Shown here piece by piece: positions 9,309 to 17,266 of a stretch of 64,000 nucleotides of DNA. The stretch comes from Micromonospora sediminicola. Lineage in GTDB: Bacteria > Actinomycetota > Actinomycetes > Mycobacteriales > Micromonosporaceae. The stretch spans positions 1,729,001 to 1,793,000 of the forward strand of contig NZ_FLRH01000004.1 of assembly GCF_900089585.1 (NCBI RefSeq), in the 5' to 3' direction. The position numbers were made by a program, and so were the translations under genes. Positions within the stretch are counted from its first letter, which is position 1; each line of letters starts with the position of its first letter. The notes under the pieces were generated by a model, which searched no databases, was not told the DNA's origin, and worked only from the letters and a program-made list of their open reading frames with translations.

Positions 9309-10262
9309 TCAGACGACGCGGGCGCCGGCGACCGGGCCGTGGGCGACCCGTGCCTCCCGGCACACCCCGGCGGCGGTCAGCTCGGCGGCGATCCGTCCGG
9401 CGTCGGCGGCGTCGGCGGCGAGGAACACGCAGGTCGGTCCGGAGCCGGAGACGATCCCGGCGAGCGCGCCGGCGGCCTCGCCCGCCTTGAGCGTCGCGGC
9501 CAGGGCGGGACGCATGGTCAGCGCGGCGGCCTGCAGGTCGTTGCCGAGCGTGGCGCCCAGCACCCGGGGGTCCCGCTGCCGCAGCGCGCCGAGCAGCGCG
9601 TCGGTGCTGCCCAGCGGCTCGCCGGCAGTGCCGGCGTCGCGCAGCCGGTCGAGTTCGCGGTAGGCGGCCGGGGTGGACAGGCCGCCGTCGGCGACGGCCA
9701 CCACCCAGTGCCAGGAGGTGGGGCGGGCCAGCACCGGACTGACCGCCTCGCCCCGGCCGGTGCCCAGCGCGGTGCCGCCGTGGATCAGGAACGGCACGTC
9801 GGAGCCGAGGTCGGCGGCGATGCCGGCCAGTTCGTCGCGGGACAGGCCGGTGCCCCAGAGCGCGTCGCAGGCGACCAGCGCGGCGGCCGCGTCGGCGCTG
9901 CCGCCGGCCAGCCCGCCGGCGAGCGGGATCTGCTTGCGCAGGTGCAGCCGGGCGTGCGGGGCGACACCGGCGTAGCCGGCGAGGGCGTGCGCGGCCCGCA
10001 TCACCAGGTTCGAGTCGTCCAGGGCCAGCTCGCCGGCGCCCTCGCCCTCCATGGTCAGGGTGAGCGTGTCGCCGCGGCGGGCGGTCAGCTCGTCGTAGAT
10101 GGAGATCGCGTGGTAGACGGTGTTCAGCTCGTGGTAGCCGTCGCGCCGCAGCGGTCCCACCCCGAGATGCAGGTTGACCTTGGCGGGCACCCGCACCTTG
10201 ACCGGACCGCTGGCCCCGCGCCGCTGCCCGTCCTCGTCCTCCGGTCGCCAGGCCTCGGTCAC
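9309..10262 (-). CDS. ispE: 4-diphosphocytidyl-2-C-methyl-D-erythritol kinase
   Basis: This 317-residue GHMP kinase phosphorylates CDP-methylerythritol in the MEP isoprenoid pathway. It shows VRVPAKVNLHLGVG, the glycine-rich ATP loop IPLAGGLAGGSADAAAAL near residue 115, and VSGSGPTCVFL near the C terminus. A hydrophilic 20-residue N-terminal extension precedes the conserved part. GTG at 10262 has GGGAG 8 nt upstream. The start overlaps the stop of a possible 16-codon ORF (GTGA overlap). It lies downstream of rsmA, the usual actinobacterial order. Confidence 0.95.
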   Translation of the reverse strand: MTEAWRPEDEDGQRRGASGPVKVRVPAKVNLHLGVGPLRRDGYHELNTVYHAISIYDELTARRGDTLTLTMEGEGAGELALDDSNLVMRAAHALAGYAGVAPHARLHLRKQIPLAGGLAGGSADAAAALVACDALWGTGLSRDELAGIAADLGSDVPFLIHGGTALGTGRGEAVSPVLARPTSWHWVVAVADGGLSTPAAYRELDRLRDAGTAGEPLGSTDALLGALRQRDPRVLGATLGNDLQAAALTMRPALAATLKAGEAAGALAGIVSGSGPTCVFLAADAADAGRIAAELTAAGVCREARVAHGPVAGARVV

Positions 10263-10309
10263 CGGGTGAGCTCCCGTGGGCGCAGGCGGATGTCGAACGG
10301 CTTCTGCAC
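10259..10309 (-). CDS. possible 16-residue ORF coupled to ispE
   Basis: GTG at 10309 is preceded by GAGGAG at about 6 nt and opens a 16-codon frame (MQKPFDIRLRPRELTR). Its TGA stop overlaps the ispE GTG start as GTGA. This is the arrangement of a translationally coupled leader. It may also be accidental, because ispE has a usable ribosome binding site inside this frame. Confidence 0.3.
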   Translation of the reverse strand: MQKPFDIRLRPRELTR

Positions 10310-10346
10310 GGTCAGCTCCTCGGCGGGGTCGGGCAACGGCGCCAGC

Positions 10347-11216
10347 CTACTGGGCGCCGGCGGAGGCGTCCGGGGCCGACGCGGCGATGGCGGCGAACTG
10401 CTCCACGGTGAGTGACTCGCCGCGTGCGCCCGGGTCGACACCGGCCGCGGTGAGCGCCGCGGCGGCCCGGTCCGCGCCGCCGGCCCAACCGGCCAGGGCG
10501 GCCCGCAACGTCTTGCGCCGCTGGGCGAACGCGGCGTCGACCACGGCGAAGACGGCCGACCGGGGTACGTCCGGGCGGGGCGGTTCGCGTCGGGTGAACG
10601 CGACCAGGCCGGAGTCGACGTTGGGCACCGGCCAGAACACGTTCGGCGGGACCTTGCCGGCGGAGCGGGAGCGGGCGTACCAGGCGAGCTTGACCGAGGG
10701 GATGCCGTAGACCTTGGAGCCGGGTCCGGCGACGAGCCGGTCGGCGACCTCCTTCTGCACCATGACCAGGCCGTGGCGCAGGGTGGGCAGCTCGGCGAGG
10801 AGGTGCAGCACCACCGGGACGGCCACGTTGTAGGGCAGGTTCGCCACCAGCGCGGTGGGCGCCGGGTCGGCCAGGTCGGCGGCGGTGACCCGCAGCGCGT
10901 CGGCGTGGTGCACGGTGAGCCGGGCGGCGTCCGGGCCGGCGAACCGGGCGGCGGTCTCCGGCAGCGCGGCGGCGAGCGTCGGGTCGAGTTCCACGGCGTG
11001 CACGTGCGCGGCCACCGGCAGCAGGGCCAGGGTGAGCGAGCCGAGCCCGGGGCCGACCTCCAGCGCCACGTCGTCCGGGGTCAGCCCGGCGGCGGTGACG
11101 ATCCGGCGGACGGTGTTCGGGTCGTGCACGAAGTTCTGGCCGAGCTTCTTGGTCGGCGTGACGCCGAGCCGCGCGGCGAGTTCCCGGATCTCCGCCGGGC
11201 CGAGGAGTCCGGTCAC
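10347..11216 (-). CDS. rsmA: 16S rRNA (adenine1518-N6/adenine1519-N6)-dimethyltransferase
   Basis: The 289-residue KsgA-type enzyme dimethylates two adjacent adenines in the 3' end helix of 16S rRNA. It shows GVTPTKKLGQNFVHD at the N terminus, the SAM site DDVALEVGPGLGSLTLAL, the catalytic NLPYNVAVPV, and AFAQRRKTLRAAL near the C terminus. GTG at 11216 has no Shine-Dalgarno, but a TACGCT box ends 7 nt upstream. In mycobacteria and streptomycetes rpfB lies between tatD and ksgA. Here only 81 bp containing a palindromic repeat separate them. Confidence 0.96.
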   Translation of the reverse strand: MTGLLGPAEIRELAARLGVTPTKKLGQNFVHDPNTVRRIVTAAGLTPDDVALEVGPGLGSLTLALLPVAAHVHAVELDPTLAAALPETAARFAGPDAARLTVHHADALRVTAADLADPAPTALVANLPYNVAVPVVLHLLAELPTLRHGLVMVQKEVADRLVAGPGSKVYGIPSVKLAWYARSRSAGKVPPNVFWPVPNVDSGLVAFTRREPPRPDVPRSAVFAVVDAAFAQRRKTLRAALAGWAGGADRAAAALTAAGVDPGARGESLTVEQFAAIAASAPDASAGAQ

Positions 11217-11223
11217 GCCCCGT

Positions 11224-11229
11224 AGCGTA
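11224..11229 (-). promoter_or_regulatory. leaderless -10 box for rsmA (TACGCT)
   Basis: TACGCT on the minus strand ends 7 nt before the rsmA GTG, consistent with a leaderless transcript. Confidence 0.45.
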
Positions 11230-11246
11230 AGCGCCTGGGTGTTGCC

Positions 11247-11298
11247 GTTAGGAGGGGCCCCTTCTTATCGCCTGGTGTTAAGAAGGGCCCCCTCCTTT
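11247..11298. repeat. GGGGCCC-centred palindromic element, copy A
   Basis: Two arms, TTAGGAGGGGCCCCTTCTTA and TTAAGAAGGGCCCCCTCC, are inverted around a 10-nt centre (11268-11277), and each arm is itself nearly palindromic. The right end abuts the tatD stop codon. The same sequence family recurs at 58520-58573. It may act as a terminator for tatD or be a dispersed REP-like element. Confidence 0.7.
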
Positions 11299-12191
11299 CA
11301 CCAGGGGCCGAATGCTCGGTCACCGTTGGTGGAGATGGCCGCGCACAGGGTGTCCAGGTCGGCGCCGGTGGTCTCGGCGAGGAACCGGACGGTCAGCGGG
11401 ATCAGGTACGACGCGTTCGGCCGTCCCCGGTGCGGCATCGGGGTGAGGTAGGGGGCGTCGGTCTCCACCAGCATCTGCTGCGGCGGGGTGACGGCGGCGG
11501 CCTCCCGCAGCGCGGCGGCGCTGCCGAACGTGACGGTGCCGGCGAAGCTGAGCAGGAAGCCGCGGCGGACGCACTCGCGGGCGAAGTCGGCGTCGCCGGA
11601 GAAGCAGTGCATGACGACGGTGTCCGGCGCGCCCTCGTCGTCGACGATGCGCAGCACGTCGGCGTGGGCGTCGCGGTCGTGGATGACCAGCGCCTTGCCG
11701 TGCCGCTTGGCGATGGCGATGTGCGCGCGGAAGCTCTCCTCCTGCGCGGCCCGCCCCGCGTCGCCGGTGCGGAAGAAGTCCATGCCGGTCTCGCCGACGC
11801 CCCGGACCCGGTCCCGGCCGGCCAGCGCCTCGATCTCGCGCAGCGCCTCGTCGAGGTCGGCCAGGCGGGGCGCCTCGTTGGGGTGCAGCGCCACGGTGGC
11901 CAGCACCGGGGCGTACCGGTCGGCGACGTCGGCGCCCCACCCGGACGACTCGACGTCCACGCCGACCTGGACGAGCCGGTCGACCCCGACCTGCGCGGCG
12001 ACGGCGATCGCGGCGGCGACCGGGTCGTCGCCGGTGGTGGTGGCGCCGCCGGGCGTCCCGTACTCGCCGACGGTGATGTCGAGGTGGGTGTGGCTGTCCA
12101 GCACGGGGCGGGGCAGCGGCTCGGGGGCGGGCGGGAACTCGCCGGCGCGGCGGGCGGCGCGCTGCTTGCGGGTCTCGGTCTGCTCGGTCAT
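11298..12191 (-). CDS. tatD: TatD family metal-dependent deoxyribonuclease
   Basis: The 297-residue TIM-barrel hydrolase has all the metal ligands of the family: DSHTHLD near residue 30, GETGMDFF, the His of LVIHDRDAH, the His of MHCFSGD, and ETDAPYLTP. TatD enzymes act as 3'-5' DNA exonucleases or related hydrolases in the cytoplasm. The N terminus carries an Arg-rich segment (ETRKQRAARR) before the barrel. The start is uncertain: ATG at 12191 is used, and ATG at 12203 is equally possible, since neither has a strong ribosome binding site. It lies upstream of rsmA and ispE on the same strand. Confidence 0.92.
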   Translation of the reverse strand: MTEQTETRKQRAARRAGEFPPAPEPLPRPVLDSHTHLDITVGEYGTPGGATTTGDDPVAAAIAVAAQVGVDRLVQVGVDVESSGWGADVADRYAPVLATVALHPNEAPRLADLDEALREIEALAGRDRVRGVGETGMDFFRTGDAGRAAQEESFRAHIAIAKRHGKALVIHDRDAHADVLRIVDDEGAPDTVVMHCFSGDADFARECVRRGFLLSFAGTVTFGSAAALREAAAVTPPQQMLVETDAPYLTPMPHRGRPNASYLIPLTVRFLAETTGADLDTLCAAISTNGDRAFGPW

Positions 12192-12272
12192 CGCGGCCAG
12201 CATCACACACCCGCCGGGGCCGACGTTCCCGGACCGCCACCGGCTGTTCACACGGTCAACATCTGGCCGGCT

Positions 12273-12278
12273 TAGCGT
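12273..12278 (+). promoter_or_regulatory. leaderless -10 box (TAGCGT)
   Basis: TAGCGT ends 6 nt before the GTG at 12285. No Shine-Dalgarno sequence is present. Confidence 0.5.
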
Positions 12279-12284
12279 CCCGGG

Positions 12285-13529
12285 GTGACCGTCACCGACC
12301 AGACCGGCGGGGCCGCCTCCGAGCGGACCGGGTTGCGCGTGACGTACGACGGTCGCGTGCACCCGGCCGAGGAGATCGCCCGGGGCGCCGCGTACGAGTT
12401 GTTCAGCGCCGACGAGGCCCCCGGCTTCGAGTGGTGCCCCCGGCCCGGGCTGGCCTACCCGTGGCGCAGGTTCGTGCACGCGACCGAGGTGGGCGCGGTG
12501 CACGGGGCGGCCGAGCCGAGCGAGGACGCGGACCCGCCGCTGCTGATGCCGCTGCACCGGGACCGGGGTTGGGCGTACGTGCACCAGCTCAGCCAGCAGC
12601 CGGGGGCGGCCGGCGACCCGACGCTGGCGGCGGTGCGGGCGTCGGCGGTGATCCGGCCGGGCACCCGGATGGTGAAGGTGCTGTCCGCGCGGCAGCTCGC
12701 CGGTTACGTGCGGGGTTGGCTGCCGCACGGTTTCTGCTACCGGGAGCACGACGTGGCGCACCTGCGGACGCCGGCGGGGATGGCGGTGCTGCGCGGCGAC
12801 CCGGAGGGCGGCGACGTGGCGTACGCGTTGCGCTGGCGGGCCGCCGACCCGGCCGACTACGACGTCCCGGTCGGCGCGGCCCACCGGGGGTTGACCGCGC
12901 TGCCGCCGCGGGACCGGCTCGGCCCGCCGGTGCTGGGCACCGGGTTCGTGCCGAGCAACGCCCAGCTCGTCCCGGAGTTCGTCACCCGGGACTTCGCCGA
13001 CCTGCCGATGCCGGCGAACGCCACGCTGCTGGCCTATCCGGCCGAGGGGGTGGAGGTGGTGCTCTACACCTACCAGGCGGAGCAGCGCGGCTGGTTGCGT
13101 CTGGCGGGCCCGCAGTGGCGGCACCTGCTGGCCGCGGTGCCCGGTCTCTCCGCCGACCAGGAGTACGTGCCGACCGGTGACGCGCCGCGCTCCACCCAGC
13201 TCGTCGGCGCGTACGGCGGGACGGAGTACGAGGCGGTGGCCGACCAGCCGGGCGGGTTTCGGGTGCTGGCGATGACCCGGGCGGCCCGCTATCCGGTGGA
13301 GGCGGCGGCGCGGCGGCTGCGCACGGCGTCCTGGCGTGGGGTCCCCTGTCTGGTGCTGCGGGAGGAGGCGGGGTGGTCGCGGTTGCGGCTGTCCCGTCCG
13401 GATCCGGACGCGGTGGCAGCGACCGGGGCGCAGTGTCACGAACGGGGTGTCTACGAGGTGTGGGCGCCGGGCGCGGAGCTGGCCGACGACCGGGTGGTGG
13501 ATCTGCCGTATCCGCAGCGGGGCGCATAG
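12285..13529 (+). CDS. conserved actinobacterial protein of unknown function
   Basis: The protein has 414 residues, no signal peptide and no membrane helix. The sequence is rich in Pro, Arg, Tyr and Trp and has no motif that I recognise. Local segments such as PGFEWCPRPGLAYPWRRFVHATEVGAV suggest a compact folded protein rather than a repeat protein. GTG at 12285 is supported by the leaderless box. It is divergent from tatD and lies 60 bp upstream of the hydrolase gene on the same strand. A signature search against uncharacterised Micromonosporaceae families would place it. Confidence 0.8.
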   Translation: MTVTDQTGGAASERTGLRVTYDGRVHPAEEIARGAAYELFSADEAPGFEWCPRPGLAYPWRRFVHATEVGAVHGAAEPSEDADPPLLMPLHRDRGWAYVHQLSQQPGAAGDPTLAAVRASAVIRPGTRMVKVLSARQLAGYVRGWLPHGFCYREHDVAHLRTPAGMAVLRGDPEGGDVAYALRWRAADPADYDVPVGAAHRGLTALPPRDRLGPPVLGTGFVPSNAQLVPEFVTRDFADLPMPANATLLAYPAEGVEVVLYTYQAEQRGWLRLAGPQWRHLLAAVPGLSADQEYVPTGDAPRSTQLVGAYGGTEYEAVADQPGGFRVLAMTRAARYPVEAAARRLRTASWRGVPCLVLREEAGWSRLRLSRPDPDAVAATGAQCHERGVYEVWAPGAELADDRVVDLPYPQRGA

Positions 13530-13589
13530 ACGGCGGCTGGTCGGGAAGGCGTGGGCGTCCGAGGCCCCACGCAGGAGGATGTTTCCGAC

Positions 13590-14441
13590 ATGCCTTTCGT
13601 CACCGTCGGTACGGAGAATTCCGCACCCATCGACCTGTACTACGAGGATCACGGCTCCGGTCAGCCGATCGTGCTGATCCACGGGTTCCCGTTCAACGGG
13701 GCGACCTGGGAGAAGATGAGCGGTCCGCTGCTCGCCGCCGGATACCGGGTGATCACGTACGACCGGCGCGGTTTCGGGAATTCGGCGCAGCCGGCCTTCG
13801 GCTACGACTACGACACGTTCGCCGCCGACCTCGACGTGCTGATGACCGAGCTGGACCTGCGCAACGCGATCCTGATCGGGCACTCGATGGGCACCGGTGA
13901 GGTCACCCGCTACCTGGGCGCGTACGGGTCGGACCGGGTGGACCGGGCGGTCATGATGGCCCCGTTGGCGCCGTATCTGCTGAAGGCGCCCGACGACCCG
14001 GAGGGCGTCGACAAGAGCCTGTTCGAGGGGTTCCAGAAGGCGATCATCCAGGACCGGTTCGCCTACCTGACCCAGTTCTGCGACGCGTTCTTCAACGCCA
14101 GCGAGAACCGGGGCAAGCTGGTCAGCGACGAGGCCTACCACGCGCACTGGCAGATCGGCGCGCAGGCGTCGGCCAAGGGCACCCACGACTCGGTGGACGC
14201 CTGGCAGACCGACTTCCGCGGTGACCTGCCGAACATCGACGTGCCGGTGCTGATCATCCAGGGCGACAAGGACAACGTGCTGCCGTACCCGGTGACGGGT
14301 CAGCGGCTGGTGAACATGCTGTCCGACGCCAAGCTGGTCACGCTCAAGGGCGCGCCGCACGGCACGCCGTGGACGCATCCGACCGAGGTCAACAAGGCCA
14401 TCATGGAGTTCATCGGCAAGCCGAGCATGGCGACCGCCTGA
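13590..14441 (+). CDS. alpha/beta hydrolase, non-haem haloperoxidase/esterase type
   Basis: The 283-residue protein matches the cofactor-free haloperoxidase/arylesterase group of alpha/beta hydrolases. The Ser nucleophile is in GHSMGTGEV near residue 98, the acid Asp in GDKDNVLPY, and the His in GAPHGTPWTH. The oxyanion region is LIHGFPFNG. Haloperoxidase activity in this group is usually a side reaction of an esterase or lactonase, so the true substrate is unknown. ATG at 13590 follows AGGAGG by about 11 nt. It is cytoplasmic, with no signal peptide. A perfect hairpin follows it. Confidence 0.88.
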   Translation: MPFVTVGTENSAPIDLYYEDHGSGQPIVLIHGFPFNGATWEKMSGPLLAAGYRVITYDRRGFGNSAQPAFGYDYDTFAADLDVLMTELDLRNAILIGHSMGTGEVTRYLGAYGSDRVDRAVMMAPLAPYLLKAPDDPEGVDKSLFEGFQKAIIQDRFAYLTQFCDAFFNASENRGKLVSDEAYHAHWQIGAQASAKGTHDSVDAWQTDFRGDLPNIDVPVLIIQGDKDNVLPYPVTGQRLVNMLSDAKLVTLKGAPHGTPWTHPTEVNKAIMEFIGKPSMATA

Positions 14442-14453
14442 CCGGGCGGACAA

Positions 14454-14484
14454 CCGCGGCCCCGGGGATCCCCCGGGGCCGCGG
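14454..14484. terminator. 14-bp bidirectional hairpin
   Basis: CCGCGGCCCCGGGG and its complement form a perfect 14-bp stem with a 3-nt loop. It lies between the convergent hydrolase gene and metG, so it probably serves both. Confidence 0.8.
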
Positions 14485-14498
14485 TCACGCGTACGCGG

Positions 14499-16301
14499 TC
14501 AGCCGGCGAGGCGGGCCAGTTCCTCGTCGACGACGGACGGGTCGAGCTTGCGGAACACCGGCTTCGGCGCCGCGAGCGGCCGGCCCACCTCCAGGGGTAC
14601 GGACTCCCAGCGCGCCCCGACCGTGTAGTCGCCGGTCAGCACCGGGTACGCCGGCCCGCCGTCGAGGTCGTCGACCTCCTCGATGACCGGCATCGGCGCG
14701 TGCGTGCCGGTGCCGCCGAGCAGCTCGTGGATCTTCTGGGCGGAGTGCGGCAGGAACGGGGTGAGCAGCGTGTTGGCGTCGCTGACCACCTGGAGCGCGA
14801 CGTGCAGGATGGTGCCCATCCGGGGCTTGTCGTCGTCGCCCTTGAGCTTCCACGGCGCCTGCTCGGACAGGTACTTGTTGGCCTCGGCGACGACCTTCAT
14901 CGCCTCGCCGATGGCCTGCTTCTGCCGGTGCCGGGCGATCAGGTCGCCGACCACCGTGAAACCGGCGCGGGCGGTGTCCAGCAGCGCCCGGTCGGCGTCG
15001 GTGAGCCCGGCCGGGTCGACCGGCGGGATCGCGCCGAAGTTCTTCGCCGCCATCGACACGGACCGGTTGACCAGGTTGCCCCAGCCGGCGACCAGCTCGT
15101 CGTTGTTGCGGCGGAGGAACTCGGCCCAGGTGAAGTCGGTGTCGTTGCTCTCCGGGCCGGCCACCGCGATGAAGTAGCGCAGCGCGTCGGCGTCGTAGCG
15201 CTCCAGGAAGTCCCGGACGTAGATGACCACCTTGCGGGAGGAGGAGAACTTCCGCCCCTCCATGGTCAGGTATTCGCTGGAGACGACCTCGGTGGGCAGG
15301 TTGAGCCGGCCCAGGTCGCCGGGCTCGCCGTCGCGGGAACCCTCGCCGGAGTAGCCGCCGAGCAGGGCCGGCCAGATCACCGAGTGGAAGACGATGTTGT
15401 CCTTGCCCATGAAGTAGTAGGAGCGGGCGTCCTTCCCCTCGCCGTCGGTCGACCACCACCTGCGCCACGCCTCCGGGTCGCCGGAGCGGCGGGCCCACTC
15501 GATGGAGGCGGACAGGTAGCCGATGACCGCGTCGAACCAGACGTAGATCCGCTTGTCGGACCGGTCCTGCCAGCCGTCGAGGGGGATCGGCACGCCCCAC
15601 TCCAGGTCGCGGGTGATGGCCCGGGGCTGGAGGTCGTCGAGCAGGTTGCGGGAGAAGCGCAGCACGTTGGGCCGCCAGCCGTCCCGGCTGTCGAGCCACT
15701 GCCGCAGCGCGTCGGCCAGGGCGGGGAGGTCGAGGAAGAAGTGCTCGGTCTCCACGAACTCCGGCGTCTCGCCGTTGATCTTGGACTTGGGGTTGATCAG
15801 GTCGATCGGGTCGAGCTGGTTGCCGCAGTTGTCGCACTGGTCACCGCGCGCGCTGTCGTAGCCGCAGATCGGGCAGGTGCCCTCGATGTAGCGGTCGGGC
15901 AGGGTGCGGCCGGTGGACGGGGAGATCGCCCCGGTGGTGACCTTCGGGACGATGTAGCCGTTGCGGTAGAGCCCGGTGAACAGCTCCTGCACCACCGCGT
16001 AGTGGTTGCGGGTGGTGGTCCGGGTGAACAGGTCGTAGGACAGGCCCAGCGCCCGCAGGTCCTCGGCGATCACCCGGTTGTAGCGGTCCGCCAGCTCGCG
16101 CGGCGTGACGCCCTCGGCGTCGGCCTGCACCTGGATCGGGGTGCCGTGCTCGTCGGTGCCCGAGACCATGAGCACGTCGTGGCCGGCCATCCGCATGTAC
16201 CGGGCGAAGACGTCGGAGGGAACGCCGAATCCGGATACGTGGCCGATGTGGCGCGGGCCGTTGGCGTAGGGCCAGGCGACCGCGGCGAGAACGTGACTCA
16301 T
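14499..16301 (-). CDS. metG: methionyl-tRNA synthetase
   Basis: The 600-residue class I synthetase charges tRNA-Met. It has the HIGH-type motif PYANGPRHIGH near residue 12, a zinc-binding insert with CPICG and CDNCG near 150, the WFDAVIGYLSAS segment, and the KMSKS-equivalent KFSSSRK near 340. The anticodon-binding helical domain follows. There is no C-terminal EMAP/tRNA-binding domain, as in mycobacteria. ATG at 16301 is the only sensible start; it has no clear ribosome binding site, and a TAGGCT box ends 8 nt upstream. Confidence 0.97.
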   Translation of the reverse strand: MSHVLAAVAWPYANGPRHIGHVSGFGVPSDVFARYMRMAGHDVLMVSGTDEHGTPIQVQADAEGVTPRELADRYNRVIAEDLRALGLSYDLFTRTTTRNHYAVVQELFTGLYRNGYIVPKVTTGAISPSTGRTLPDRYIEGTCPICGYDSARGDQCDNCGNQLDPIDLINPKSKINGETPEFVETEHFFLDLPALADALRQWLDSRDGWRPNVLRFSRNLLDDLQPRAITRDLEWGVPIPLDGWQDRSDKRIYVWFDAVIGYLSASIEWARRSGDPEAWRRWWSTDGEGKDARSYYFMGKDNIVFHSVIWPALLGGYSGEGSRDGEPGDLGRLNLPTEVVSSEYLTMEGRKFSSSRKVVIYVRDFLERYDADALRYFIAVAGPESNDTDFTWAEFLRRNNDELVAGWGNLVNRSVSMAAKNFGAIPPVDPAGLTDADRALLDTARAGFTVVGDLIARHRQKQAIGEAMKVVAEANKYLSEQAPWKLKGDDDKPRMGTILHVALQVVSDANTLLTPFLPHSAQKIHELLGGTGTHAPMPVIEEVDDLDGGPAYPVLTGDYTVGARWESVPLEVGRPLAAPKPVFRKLDPSVVDEELARLAG

Positions 16302-16428
16302 GAGCGTCAAGCCTAGTGAGTGCTCCGGGGCACCCGCGAACCAATAGGCCGGCCGTTCCCGCCGTACGCCCGATTTGTCGCCGACACGCGGCCTGAGCTG
16401 CCCGGCGAGCCCGGTGCGGCGGTGTGAA

Positions 16429-17253
16429 ATGAACGTCGTGACCAGTAGACCAGCGGCACCGGAGCCGTCGGCGGCCGCGCGGCCGGCGACCGGCGCGCCG
16501 GTCGCCCCGCAGCCCCGGCTCGACCCGACGGACCCGCCGGTCGAGGTGGAGCCGACCACCGGGGCGCCGGTGGACGCCGTGCCCCGCCGGGTGCCGGTGC
16601 GGCAGCCCCGGTGGCAACGCCGGGGCGCGCCGGCGGGCGACGACGCCGCCGTCTGGGCGCCGATCGAGAAGGTGCACTGGGACGGCACGCCCCTGCGCGA
16701 CGAACCGCGTCGCCGGACCGGTCGCCCCCGCGCCCGCCGGGAGCCGGCCCGCCCGGCCCACCCGCCGGATCCGCCCGCCGGTCTGGCGGCGCTGCTGACG
16801 CTGAGCCTGCTCGCCGCGTTCTTCGCCTGGGTGAGCGCCGGGCCGTTCTGGCTGGCGGTGGGGCACTCCACCGGCGGCACGGTGATGATCACCGAGTGTG
16901 TCGGGGGTGGGCTCACCCAGCGCTGCCGGGGGATCTTCCTGGCCGACGGCGACCGGTTCCAGGCCCACGGCGTGCGGGTCAGCGGCGTGCCGGCCGGTCG
17001 CACCGCCACCGGCAGCACGCTGCCCGCCCGGATGACCGGGCCGCAGGGCTCCACCGCCTACGCGGACACCGGGCCCGGCCGGCACCTGCGGTGGCTGCTC
17101 GGGCTGGCCCTGGTGGCGGGCTGCGCCGCCGCGATCCCCCGGTGGACCGGCGCCACCCGGCTCGCGGACGAGCGGCAGCGGCGCTGGGCGGTGGGGCTGG
17201 CGCTGGCCGGCCCGCTGCTGATCACCGTCGGCTTCCTCGCCGCCGCCTGGTGA
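16429..17253 (+). CDS. three-helix membrane protein of unknown function
   Basis: The first 115 residues are Pro/Ala/Arg-rich and probably disordered and cytoplasmic. A membrane helix follows (LAALLTLSLLAAFFAWVSAG). After it comes a small extracytoplasmic domain with a Cys pair in ITECVGGGLTQRCRG, then two more helices near the C terminus. The predicted length is 274 residues from ATG at 16429; GTG at 16438 is an alternative. No family is recognised. It lies between divergent metG and convergent rsmI. The Cys pair could form a disulfide outside the membrane. Confidence 0.75.
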   Translation: MNVVTSRPAAPEPSAAARPATGAPVAPQPRLDPTDPPVEVEPTTGAPVDAVPRRVPVRQPRWQRRGAPAGDDAAVWAPIEKVHWDGTPLRDEPRRRTGRPRARREPARPAHPPDPPAGLAALLTLSLLAAFFAWVSAGPFWLAVGHSTGGTVMITECVGGGLTQRCRGIFLADGDRFQAHGVRVSGVPAGRTATGSTLPARMTGPQGSTAYADTGPGRHLRWLLGLALVAGCAAAIPRWTGATRLADERQRRWAVGLALAGPLLITVGFLAAAW

Positions 17254-17266
17254 GGCGGGCCGCCGA

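Noticed and set aside
11298..14453. 1051-codon minus-strand frame through tatD and the two genes upstream
   Set aside because: Only the tatD part (to 12191) has family motifs. The remainder is the antisense of two well-supported plus-strand genes and is Arg/His/Pro-rich, as expected for a GC-rich shadow frame.
16302..16428. T-box or other riboswitch upstream of metG
   Set aside because: The metG start has only a few bases after a TAGGCT box and no room for a leader. The upstream 127 bp show no T-box-like sequence.
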